Counted from the first letter of the stretch, positions 1-5,860 are shown. The stretch: 5,876 nucleotides of DNA from Paracoccaceae bacterium (GCA_004566265.1 SPLB01000177.1:1-5876), one strand, 5' to 3'. Program-made: numbers and translations. Notes: generated by a model not told the origin, from the letters alone.

Positions 1-215
1 AGAAACCCCAGCGCCAGATATTCCGGGTAGTCGCCGATGGTCATCGCTGTGACGATTTCCTGACGGTTCAGGTAAATGGTGAGCGGGCGTTCTTCGACAA
101 CCGCGATCTCAGCCGCCCGACCGTTTTGGTCTACCCCGGGCACTGCCCGGGTGAGACGTGGAGCCTGCGGGTCAGGGGCAATCAGGTAATTTGTCTTCTT
201 GGGTTCCGTGGCCAC
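1..215 (-). CDS. fdhD: Formate dehydrogenase accessory sulfurtransferase FdhD, 5' part only
   Basis: The reading frame opens at a GTG (215-213) and leaves the window after 71 codons, so only the N-terminal part is visible. It begins MATEPKKTNYL and contains the stretch EERPLTIYLNRQEIVTAMTI followed by GDYPEYLALGF (residues 41-71). This matches the early beta-strand region of FdhD, where a conserved E-x-P-L-x-I-x-x-N segment is followed by 'T..GD..E.LALGFL'. FdhD is a cytoplasmic protein known to pass sulfur from a cysteine desulfurase to the molybdenum bis-PGD cofactor before it enters formate dehydrogenase. The catalytic CxxC loop would lie beyond the window edge and cannot be checked. The GTG start is favoured because GGGAGG (226-221) sits 5 nt upstream. 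It lies 134 nt downstream of the lipoprotein stop, so it may have its own promoter; none was recognised. The family call is fairly sure; activity is inferred. Confidence 0.85.
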   Translation of the reverse strand, partial: MATEPKKTNYLIAPDPQAPRLTRAVPGVDQNGRAAEIAVVEERPLTIYLNRQEIVTAMTIGDYPEYLALGF

Positions 216-220
216 GGTGC

Positions 221-226
221 CCTCCC
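221..226 (-). promoter_or_regulatory. Ribosome binding site supporting the fdhD GTG start
   Basis: On the minus strand GGGAGG lies 5 nt before the GTG at 215-213. This is close to the anti-Shine-Dalgarno complement at an ideal distance. No ATG stands close upstream in this frame, so the site decides the start. Confidence 0.6.
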
Positions 227-349
227 AGGCAGCAGATCTTTTTGCCAAAGCCTAGCTGCGCGGCGGGCCGGGCACCACCACAAAACACATCCTATCAACA
301 GCATGGACGAAAATAGGCAACACGGACCTTCCGACAGGCACGCGGGACG

Positions 350-979
350 CTACTGGGTGTTCAGCTGCGCATTGTTGGCGGCAATGCCTGCCTGCAAATC
401 TTCGCTGTCATTCTCGTAGTAACGCTCTGTAACAACACCTGGCAGTGTGCCGAACTGTTCTTGCAGACGCACCGGGAAGAAGGTGCGATGAAGGCTTTCA
501 AAACCGGGGATCTGCGCCATGAGACCCGACGTCGCATTGGCACAATAAGCCCCGGGCACGCGACCATTGGACGTCGCCAGCTGAAAGGCGCGTTCGGCCT
601 GCTCTGGTGTCAGCGCGACCTCTTGCGTGACAACATGGAAGGTTTGGCGCGCATGCGAGCTACGGTAGGCTTCGAACACGGCTGGGGTAATACCGTAGAG
701 CACGTCGTTGTATTCTGGCACAACGTCCGCTCTGAACGATCCGGCCGGGTCAAAAATCACCCTCTGGCTGGCATTGATCATTAGGGAGGTGTGCCCGCCC
801 TTCCCGGTGCGATTGTTGACCATGGTGATCAACATCATCGAAGGCTTGCCAGGGTCGCGGTATGCAGCTTGGGCCAAAGTCGCCGAATCTGCGTTTGGCT
901 TCTGCGGCGAGGTAGCACAGCCTGCCAACGCCAAAAACAATCCGCCCAGCAAAAACCGCACCACGTTACCCATTTGCAT
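350..979 (-). CDS. Predicted lipoprotein, possible permuted papain-like (NlpC/P60-related) fold, function unknown
   Basis: This encodes 209 residues with no family I can name. Residues 1-21 form a lipoprotein signal: a short N-region with Arg8, a hydrophobic core, and lipobox L18-A19-G20-C21. Cys21 should therefore be lipidated and the protein held on the periplasmic side of a membrane. Residues 22-47 look like a linker. The folded part begins with a strand (MMLITMVNN, 48-56), then GKGGHTSLMI with His63, then a second strand and FDPAGSF (76-82). Later come FHVVTQEVALTPEQAERAF (114-132) and GAYCANATSGL with Cys146. A 'GH-S' strand followed 80-odd residues later by a Cys before a helix is the order found in circularly permuted NlpC/P60-like proteins; this is inference. 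The ATG at 979 is chosen because AAGAAAGG (995-988) lies 8 nt upstream; a second ATG two codons on is less well placed. It lies 53 nt downstream of the oxidase subunit IV gene and may be read through from it. Confidence 0.8.
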   Translation of the reverse strand: MQMGNVVRFLLGGLFLALAGCATSPQKPNADSATLAQAAYRDPGKPSMMLITMVNNRTGKGGHTSLMINASQRVIFDPAGSFRADVVPEYNDVLYGITPAVFEAYRSSHARQTFHVVTQEVALTPEQAERAFQLATSNGRVPGAYCANATSGLMAQIPGFESLHRTFFPVRLQEQFGTLPGVVTERYYENDSEDLQAGIAANNAQLNTQ

Positions 980-1032
980 AAAAGCAACCTTTCTTGCTGT
1001 CCGGCCTGCGACGCGCGGTCAAAAAGCAGAGG

Positions 1033-1167
1033 TCAGATCGCGAATACCGCCATGAAGACCGCGAACAGGATCAGGGCAACGCAGCTGCGTGCCACAAAGC
1101 TGATAAAACCCGCGTATGTCTTTTCCTGCACGGTGATGTCCATGGTGCCTTGTTTATGTTCAGCCAT
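1033..1167 (-). CDS. aa3-type cytochrome c oxidase subunit IV (44 residues)
   Basis: This tiny gene encodes 44 residues: a polar N-terminus MAEHKQGTMDITVQEKTYAG followed by a single membrane helix (about 23-43, rich in V, A, L, F) ending FAI. The H-K-x-G-T-M-D-I-T-x-Q-E-K-T signature is the hallmark of the short bacterial subunit IV of aa3-type cytochrome c oxidases in Paracoccus and Rhodobacter (Pfam COX4_pro_2 family as I recall it). In the Paracoccus enzyme structure this subunit is a single transmembrane helix packed against the core subunits; its role is not essential for turnover. The frame stays open upstream to an ATG at 1296, but the family starts at MAEH. The 1167 ATG is also preceded by AAGGAGG (1185-1179, 11 nt away) and GAAGGA closer in, so the short form is called. 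Core oxidase genes (subunits I-III) are not next to it. Confidence 0.9.
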   Translation of the reverse strand: MAEHKQGTMDITVQEKTYAGFISFVARSCVALILFAVFMAVFAI

Positions 1168-1178
1168 TGGTCCTTCGT

Positions 1179-1185
1179 CCTCCTT
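1179..1185 (-). promoter_or_regulatory. Shine-Dalgarno sequence deciding the short subunit IV start
   Basis: AAGGAGG on the minus strand lies 11 nt before the ATG at 1167-1165, with a second purine run GAAGGA (1176-1171) 3 nt before it. Together they support the 44-residue product over the 87-residue open frame. Confidence 0.55.
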
Positions 1186-1276
1186 TTCCGGGGTCGTCTT
1201 GCATTTCTGCTTAGCGGATTTGCTGGAACCTGTCACCTCGCTATAATCACCAATATCGCCAGTTCCTGAATGCAAA

Positions 1277-1290
1277 TTGCCGCAGGGCAA
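1277..1290. promoter_or_regulatory. Perfect dyad TTGCC-N4-GGCAA, possible CRP/FNR-family operator
   Basis: The plus strand reads TTGCC GCAG GGCAA, a perfect 5+4+5 dyad, flanked by TGCA on both sides (1271-1274 and 1292-1295). It is 110 nt upstream of the subunit IV start codon. The TTG-N8-CAA framework is that of CRP/FNR-type sites such as FNR (TTGAT-N4-ATCAA) and NnrR-like boxes (TTGCG-N4-CGCAA); the inner bases match neither exactly. A terminator for the hydrolase gene upstream is less likely because no T-run follows the dyad on the minus strand. AT-rich -10-like hexamers (GATATT 1257-1252, GATTAT 1248-1243) lie about 30-38 bp downstream, roughly where an activator at a class II site would place them, but no good -35 accompanies them. 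Confidence 0.35.
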
Positions 1291-1371
1291 ATGCACCTAT
1301 TTCAGCCCTGCGCCTCGAGATCAGGGGCCAAGTCGGCAGATGTTTCGACAGCGTCTTGCATGTCCGCTTCC

Positions 1372-2418
1372 TTAAACGCGGCGGGTGTAAACCCATGCGG
1401 CATTGGCGTCACGTTCGCGATCCACCTTGCCTTCAAGCCAAAGGTGATTGCAATGGGCGACCGCCTCAACCAAGGCCAGCCCGTATTCACCCGCGCCGAT
1501 CTCGCGCTTGTACAAGGGTTCGAAACACTGCGCGGCGGTGCGCGGTTCCGAAAGAAACTCTATCAATCGGTCCAAGGCACCGTGGTGGTTGTCGATCAAC
1601 TGGCGCATCCGCAATGGCAGTCGTGAAAACGGCAACTTATGACCACCGAGGCATAAGTGATCGGGCTTAGCGAGGGTCGCCAGTCGCTCGCAAGCTTCAA
1701 GCCATTCGCCCACCGGATCTGCCTCGGGCTCTGTTGCATAAACCCCCAAGTTGGGGCTGATCGAAGACAGAACCTGATCGCCGGTGATCACCAGATTGTC
1801 ATCGCGCGACCACAAAGTCACATGTTCCGGCGCGTGCCCATTCCCCATGTGCACATCCCAATCGCGCCCCCCCATACGGAACACGTCACCCTGTTTGATT
1901 CGGGTAAACCCTAAGGGCATCGGATAGACCGTGTCGGCAAAGTTAAAGGGGCGGTCGTTCTGGCGTGCCGCGAAAAACGTGGGGTCCATTCCAGCGCTGC
2001 GGTAATAGGCCAGCGTTTCTTCCGGCCAGGTTTCCTGCACGTCGAGGGTCAGCATGCGCGCAAAAAGCCAAGCTGTGCGAGAGGTTACAAGTTCTGCACC
2101 ATGTTTGGACTGGAACCAGCCTGCATTGCCGACGTGGTCGGGATGATGATGGGTGACCAGCACGCGAGAAACAGGCTTGCCGCCCAAAGGGCCTGCCATG
2201 AGCGTTTCCAAGATGCGGCGGGACTTGTTTGACGACATGCCGGTGTCAACCAATGTCCAGCTGTTACCGTCATCAAATGCATAGATGTTCACATGGTCAA
2301 GTTTCATGGGCAGCGGCAGGCGCATCCATAAAACGCCTGCTGCGATCTCGATCGCCTCGCCCTCAGCAGGCGGTTCGGTCCAAGGGGTTTTCGGGGAAAC
2401 GTCAGGGACCGAAGTCAT
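1372..2418 (-). CDS. MBL-fold metallo-hydrolase with C-terminal winged-helix domain
   Basis: This encodes 348 residues. The metallo-beta-lactamase fold spans about 20-265 and carries the full metal-ligand set. The H-x-H-x-D-H motif is H90-H91-H92-P93-D94-H95 (in VLVTHHHPDHVGN), followed by H195 in GNGHAPEH, D214 in ITGDQVL and H260 in LGGHKLPF. Both zinc sites should therefore be intact. The leading LVDTG (56-60) is the usual second-strand turn. Residues about 270-345, with an arginine/helix-rich character, fit the winged-helix tail found in LACTB2-like and related hydrolases. The protein is probably cytoplasmic. Such proteins hydrolyse esters, thioesters, lactones or RNA, so substrate cannot be read from sequence. 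It starts 3 nt after the stop of the acyl-CoA dehydrogenase (TGA CAC ATG) with only a weak Shine-Dalgarno. This indicates one operon with translational coupling and makes an acyl-thioester or related ester substrate the natural guess. Confidence 0.88.
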   Translation of the reverse strand: MTSVPDVSPKTPWTEPPAEGEAIEIAAGVLWMRLPLPMKLDHVNIYAFDDGNSWTLVDTGMSSNKSRRILETLMAGPLGGKPVSRVLVTHHHPDHVGNAGWFQSKHGAELVTSRTAWLFARMLTLDVQETWPEETLAYYRSAGMDPTFFAARQNDRPFNFADTVYPMPLGFTRIKQGDVFRMGGRDWDVHMGNGHAPEHVTLWSRDDNLVITGDQVLSSISPNLGVYATEPEADPVGEWLEACERLATLAKPDHLCLGGHKLPFSRLPLRMRQLIDNHHGALDRLIEFLSEPRTAAQCFEPLYKREIGAGEYGLALVEAVAHCNHLWLEGKVDRERDANAAWVYTRRV

Positions 2419-2421
2419 GTG

Positions 2422-4125
2422 TCAGCTCGCCAGTTCTTCAAAAGTCAGCGCATAGGCGTCTTCAGCCCCGGCCTGGGCATGCGCCAGATAAGAGGCATGC
2501 TGCGGCAGCAGACGATTGATATAAAAGCGCGCCAGCTTTTCACGCGGGCCGCCCCGATCGACCATAGCAGCCGCGAGGTGGTAGTGACCGCCCAGCACGC
2601 GCGCAAACGCCATCAGATAAGGCACCGCACCGGCAAAACGGTCATTGAGGTCGCTTTGCGCCACCAGCCATTCGGTTGTCTCGCGCAGGCTCTCGCAGGC
2701 CTGCCAAACGCTTTCTGCCATCCGCGGATGCGTCGCGCGGGCGCGTTCGGCCTGTTCTTCGATTTCGTCAATCAGGCGGTTCGCCATGTCGCCGCCATCC
2801 ATCATTTTTCGCGCCACGAGGTCCATGGCCTGGATCCCATTGGTGCCCTCGTAAATCGTCGTGATGCGCACATCCCGCGAGAACTGCGCCGCGCCGGTTT
2901 CTTCAATAAAGCCCATACCGCCGTGGATCTGCACGCCGGTTTCCGACACGCGCATCCCGACCTCAGTGCCGAAGGATTTCGCAATCGGGGTCAAAAAGGC
3001 CGCGCGGGCCGTCCAGTCCGCCTCTTTTGTCGCGGTGGACATATCGATGGCACCGGCACAGGCCAGCGTGATCGCGCGGGAGGCAAACAGGTCCGCTTTC
3101 ATCTCCATTAGCATGCGGCGCACATCGGCGTGATCGGCGATGCAGTTGTTCTCGGTCCGACCCTGCTTGCGGCCCAACGCATACGCCAGCGCATGCTGAT
3201 AGGCTGCTTCGGCAAGGCCAACGCCCTGGCCGCCAACCCCGAGACGGGCGTTGTTCATCATGGTGAACATCGCCGCCATGCCGCCGTGTTCCCTGCCCAC
3301 GATCCAGCCCTTCGCGCCCTCAAACTGCATGACACAAGTAGGGGAGCCGTGGATGCCCATCTTGTGTTCAAGGCTGACCACATTGGCGCTGTTGCGCTGG
3401 CCGGGATTGCCGTTTTCATCCGGCAGGAATTTAGGCACAAGGAACAGTGAAATGCCTTTGGTGCCCGGAACCCCATCCGGCAGGCGCGCGAGAACCAGAT
3501 GGCAGGTGTTCTCGACAAAATCCAGATCGCCCCACGTGATAAAGATCTTTTGCCCGCTCACGGAATAGGTGCCATCATCATTGCGTTCCGCCTTGGATGA
3601 CAGGGCCCCCACATCTGATCCCGCGTGCGGTTCGGTCAAGTTCATGGTGCCGGACCATTCACCGGAATTCAGCTTGGGCAGATACAGTTCCTTGATCGCG
3701 TCCGACGCATGATGCTCCAGCGCTTCGATCTGGCCTTGGGTGAGCAAGGGCAACAGTTGCAGGCTGACGCAGGACCCTGAGAGCATTTCCATAACCGAGG
3801 TGGTCAGCGACATCGGCAAGCCCATGCCACCATATTCGGGATCTGCGCTCATTCCGACCCAACCGCCTTCGGCGATGGCTTCAAAGCCCTCTTTGAACCC
3901 CGGTGCAGTGCGCACGACACCGTTTTCCAGATGGGCCGGGTTCAGATCACCTGAACGGTTCAGGGGCGCAATGACTTCTTCACACATTTTGCCCGCTTCC
4001 GACAGAATTGCGGAGGCCACATCGCCAGGCGCTTCAGCGAATTTTTCTGTGGCTGCGATTCGCGCGTAACCAAGGATATCCTTTAGGATGAATTCATGTT
4101 CAGAAACAGGTGCGCGAAAGCTCAT
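2422..4125 (-). CDS. Acyl-CoA dehydrogenase, long DmdC-like type with C-terminal extension
   Basis: This encodes 567 residues of an FAD-dependent acyl-CoA dehydrogenase, introducing a 2,3-double bond into an acyl-CoA and passing electrons to electron-transfer flavoprotein. An N-terminal extension (about 1-75) precedes the alpha-helical domain. The beta domain carries the flavin/substrate signature MNLTEPHAGSDVGAL (161-175) and GQKIFITWGD (191-200). The C-terminal helical domain has GVQIHGGMGFIEE (397-409) and IYEGTNGIQAMDL (424-436), in which E426 aligns with the catalytic Glu of MCAD-type enzymes. A further helical tail (about 445-567) is typical of the 570-600-residue family that includes DmdC, the 3-methylmercaptopropionyl-CoA dehydrogenase of marine roseobacters, and general medium/long-chain relatives. 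Which substrate it uses cannot be told here. The ATG at 4125 follows AAAGGGGG (4137-4130) by 4 nt. It heads an operon with the MBL hydrolase and is divergent from the Sua5-type gene. No break or missing catalytic residue was seen. Confidence 0.93.
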   Translation of the reverse strand: MSFRAPVSEHEFILKDILGYARIAATEKFAEAPGDVASAILSEAGKMCEEVIAPLNRSGDLNPAHLENGVVRTAPGFKEGFEAIAEGGWVGMSADPEYGGMGLPMSLTTSVMEMLSGSCVSLQLLPLLTQGQIEALEHHASDAIKELYLPKLNSGEWSGTMNLTEPHAGSDVGALSSKAERNDDGTYSVSGQKIFITWGDLDFVENTCHLVLARLPDGVPGTKGISLFLVPKFLPDENGNPGQRNSANVVSLEHKMGIHGSPTCVMQFEGAKGWIVGREHGGMAAMFTMMNNARLGVGGQGVGLAEAAYQHALAYALGRKQGRTENNCIADHADVRRMLMEMKADLFASRAITLACAGAIDMSTATKEADWTARAAFLTPIAKSFGTEVGMRVSETGVQIHGGMGFIEETGAAQFSRDVRITTIYEGTNGIQAMDLVARKMMDGGDMANRLIDEIEEQAERARATHPRMAESVWQACESLRETTEWLVAQSDLNDRFAGAVPYLMAFARVLGGHYHLAAAMVDRGGPREKLARFYINRLLPQHASYLAHAQAGAEDAYALTFEELAS

Positions 4126-4181
4126 GGTGCCCCCTTTATCAGTGCAGTTCTCGCCGCGACGGTCTGTGCAAGACAGGCGCC

Positions 4182-4210
4182 TTGGCTTTCAGCGGTCCCA
4201 CCGCTATGTA
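4182..4210 (+). promoter_or_regulatory. Promoter candidate for the Sua5-type gene with an inverted repeat in its spacer
   Basis: TTGGCT (4182-4187), exactly 17 nt, then TATGTA (4205-4210) gives a plausible sigma-70-like promoter reading toward the gene at 4305. Its spacer holds the perfect inverted repeat AGCGGT-CCC-ACCGCT (4191-4205), whose right arm ends on the first base of the -10. A protein bound there would block polymerase, so an operator is possible. The repeat could equally be chance in a G+C-rich spacer. Confidence 0.35.
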
Positions 4211-4226
4211 CTTTGCTTTGAATGAA

Positions 4227-4254
4227 TAGGTAAGCAGGTCGGGCAGCAGTGCAA
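4227..4254 (-). promoter_or_regulatory. Weak promoter candidate for the acyl-CoA dehydrogenase operon
   Basis: On the minus strand TTGCAC (4254-4249), a 16-nt spacer and TACCTA (4232-4227) form a partial sigma-70-like pair, about 100 nt upstream of the dehydrogenase ATG. Matches are modest and the intergenic region is short of other candidates; treat as a guess. Confidence 0.2.
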
Positions 4255-4265
4255 TCAAAACGCGG

Positions 4266-4285
4266 CGTCACCACACGAAGTGACG
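4266..4285 (+). repeat. Inverted repeat in the leader of the Sua5-type gene
   Basis: CGTCAC (4266-4271), an 8-nt loop, and GTGACG (4280-4285) are perfect complements. The repeat ends 19 nt before the ATG at 4305 and abuts the GGAAGG that is the only Shine-Dalgarno-like run (4285-4290). It could form a small stem next to the ribosome site; no further evidence. Confidence 0.3.
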
Positions 4286-4304
4286 GAAGGGCCAATTTGA
4301 CTTC

Positions 4305-5261
4305 ATGAAACCAACGTCAGAGCAGACCCTAAGATTGTCGCCTGATGCTGCAGGCATTGCGCAAGCCGCAGAGTTCCTGCGCGACGGGTATCTGGTCGCA
4401 TTTGCAACCGAGACCGTCTATGGTCTGGGCGCAAATGCCACAGACGGCGCGGCGGTGGCTTCAATCTATGAAACCAAGGGGCGGCCAAGCTTTAATCCAC
4501 TGATTGCCCATGTGGCGAATGTGGCAATGGCACAAAAGCTGGTGGAATGGAATCATTGGGCAGATGTGCTGGCAGCTGCGTTCTGGCCCGGCCCGTTGAC
4601 GCTGGTGCTACCTCTGCGCGACGGGCACGGTGTGTCACCGCTGGTCACGGCTGGGCTGTCCACGCTGGCCGTCCGGGTGCCCGCGCAGGACGCGGCGCGG
4701 CAGCTGCTGGTGCAGGTTGGTGGTCCCGTCGCTGCGCCATCGGCAAACCCGTCGGGCAAGATCAGCCCGACCACAGCTGCACATGTGGCGGCAGGGCTGG
4801 ATGGCAAAATCGCAGCGATTCTCGATGATGGTGTCTGCGGAGTGGGGGTCGAATCCACTATTGTCGGCCTTTCCGGGGATGCGCCGATGATACTGCGCCC
4901 CGGTGGGCTTGCGGCAGAAGACATTGCGGCCGCGCTGGGTCAGCCTTTGGTGACACGCGATGCGGCAGATCCCCTAACAGCGCCGGGTCAATTGCTGTCT
5001 CACTACGCGCCGAATGCGCGCGTGCGGTTGAACGCGACTTCCGGGGATGCGGGGGAACTGCTGCTAGGATTTGGGCCGATGGAATGCGATCTGAACCTGT
5101 CGAACGCCGGCGATCTGACCGAGGCTGCGGCCAATCTGTTCGCGCATCTACATGCGCTTGATGCGCGCGGCTTGCCAATCGCTGTGGCCCACGTCCCGGA
5201 AACCGGCCTTGGCGTCGCAATCAATGACCGCCTGCGCCGCGCTGCAGCGCCGCGAGAGTAA
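4305..5261 (+). CDS. tsaC: L-threonylcarbamoyladenylate synthase, two-domain Sua5/TsaC type
   Basis: This encodes 318 residues. Enzymes of this family make threonylcarbamoyl-AMP from threonine, bicarbonate and ATP, the first step of t6A formation at position 37 of tRNAs reading ANN codons. The YrdC/TsaC domain covers about 12-200. It contains FATETVYGLGANA (33-45), the KGRPSFNPL segment with the K-x-R motif (K58, R60), FWPGPLTLVL (93-102), PSANPSGKIS with the S-x-N motif (S146, N148) and GVESTIV (181-187). A linker with APGQLLSHYAP (226-236) leads to a shorter C-terminal Sua5 domain (about 235-318). The two-domain form distinguishes it from the roughly 190-residue enterobacterial TsaC. The ATG at 4305 is the only sensible start although GGAAGG lies 14 nt upstream, further than usual. 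It stands alone on the plus strand, divergent from the dehydrogenase and convergent with yqgE. Active-site residues appear intact. Confidence 0.95.
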   Translation: MKPTSEQTLRLSPDAAGIAQAAEFLRDGYLVAFATETVYGLGANATDGAAVASIYETKGRPSFNPLIAHVANVAMAQKLVEWNHWADVLAAAFWPGPLTLVLPLRDGHGVSPLVTAGLSTLAVRVPAQDAARQLLVQVGGPVAAPSANPSGKISPTTAAHVAAGLDGKIAAILDDGVCGVGVESTIVGLSGDAPMILRPGGLAAEDIAAALGQPLVTRDAADPLTAPGQLLSHYAPNARVRLNATSGDAGELLLGFGPMECDLNLSNAGDLTEAAANLFAHLHALDARGLPIAVAHVPETGLGVAINDRLRRAAAPRE

Positions 5262-5267
5262 ATTCAC

Positions 5268-5837
5268 TTATGCGTGGCCTGCTTCGGACGATAAAGAAAT
5301 TGGCTCCACGCCGAGGGTTTCCAGCGCTTTGTTCCATTTTTCGTCCGGGGCGGTTTCAAACAGCAACTCAAGGCTTGCGTCCGTCGTCAACCAGCCGTTC
5401 TGGGCAATCTCCCCTTCGAGCTGCCCCGGGCCCCAGCCGGAATAGCCAAGCATCACAAGATACTTCTCTGGGCCTTTGCCTTCGGCAATGTCTTCCAGCA
5501 CATCAAGGGTCGCGGTCATGGACAGGTCTTCGCTCACCTCTAGGGACTTCACCCGCGAGGTATAATCCGAGGAATGCAACACGAAGCCGCGTTGCAGCTC
5601 GACCGGTCCGCCAAAATAAACGGGCTGCGCTTTGGCCGTTGCCGAAGCTGGGATCTCCAATTGTTTCAGCAGCTCTTTAAGGCCGACCTCGGGCGTGAGA
5701 CGGTTTACCACCAAACCCATCGCCCCATCGACACTATGCGAGCAGAGATACACAAGGGAATGATCAAACATCTCATCTGCGATCCCCGGCATGGCGATCA
5801 GCATTTTCCCTGTGAGATCCATCTCCAGATCGGTCAT
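5268..5837 (-). CDS. yqgE: YqgE/AlgH family protein (UPF0301)
   Basis: This encodes 189 residues, the usual length for UPF0301 (DUF179). The family blocks are in order: LTGKMLIAMPGIADEMF then HSLVYLCSHS (8-35), DGAMGLVVNR (37-46), VYFGGPVELQRGFVLHS (73-89) and LGYSGWGPGQLEGEIAQNGW (130-149). No signal peptide or membrane helix is seen, so it is probably cytoplasmic. The biochemical role of the family is not settled; AlgH was first linked to alginate regulation in Pseudomonas, and a structural or regulatory role is usually assumed. The ATG at 5837 follows AAAGGG by 6 nt (5849-5844). It is read toward the Sua5-type gene and the two stop codons are 6 nt apart, so the transcripts probably overlap at their 3' ends. 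The gene upstream lies outside the window. Confidence 0.95.
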   Translation of the reverse strand: MTDLEMDLTGKMLIAMPGIADEMFDHSLVYLCSHSVDGAMGLVVNRLTPEVGLKELLKQLEIPASATAKAQPVYFGGPVELQRGFVLHSSDYTSRVKSLEVSEDLSMTATLDVLEDIAEGKGPEKYLVMLGYSGWGPGQLEGEIAQNGWLTTDASLELLFETAPDEKWNKALETLGVEPISLSSEAGHA

Positions 5838-5860
5838 CGGCTGCCCTTTTTCTGTCTTGT

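Larger units (their letters stand above)
1168..1371 (-). other. Spacer between MBL hydrolase and oxidase subunit IV genes
   Basis: This 204-nt stretch is the longest gap within the minus-strand gene run and probably holds the promoter of the subunit IV gene. It contains the TTGCC-N4-GGCAA dyad, AT-rich hexamers at 1257-1243 and the Shine-Dalgarno of subunit IV. A 19-codon frame (1361-1302, MQDAVETSADLAPDLEAQG) begins just after the hydrolase stop; I do not call it a gene. No convincing rho-independent terminator was seen. Confidence 0.4.

Noticed and set aside
216..349. Possible promoter or terminator between the lipoprotein and fdhD
   Set aside because: No pair of -35/-10 boxes at proper spacing and no hairpin with T-run could be found; only the fdhD ribosome site is clear.
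126..419. Plus-strand 97-codon frame over the fdhD start and intergenic region
   Set aside because: It overlaps fdhD and the lipoprotein end antisense and has no recognisable motif or ribosome site.
1277..1290. Reading the TTGCC/GGCAA dyad as a rho-independent terminator of the MBL hydrolase gene
   Set aside because: The stem is only 5 bp and no T-run follows on the minus strand.
1033..1296. 87-residue version of the oxidase subunit IV protein
   Set aside because: The first 43 residues are unlike the family. The family start MAEH and a good Shine-Dalgarno support the 44-residue form.
2419..3111. 230-codon open frame on the plus strand opposite the acyl-CoA dehydrogenase
   Set aside because: It lies wholly antisense to a well-supported gene, resembles no family I know, and long opposite-strand frames are common in G+C-rich coding DNA.
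4553..4924. 123-codon minus-strand frame inside the Sua5-type gene
   Set aside because: It is a low-complexity Ser/Ala/Pro-rich antisense shadow of a conserved domain, with no ribosome site or homology seen.
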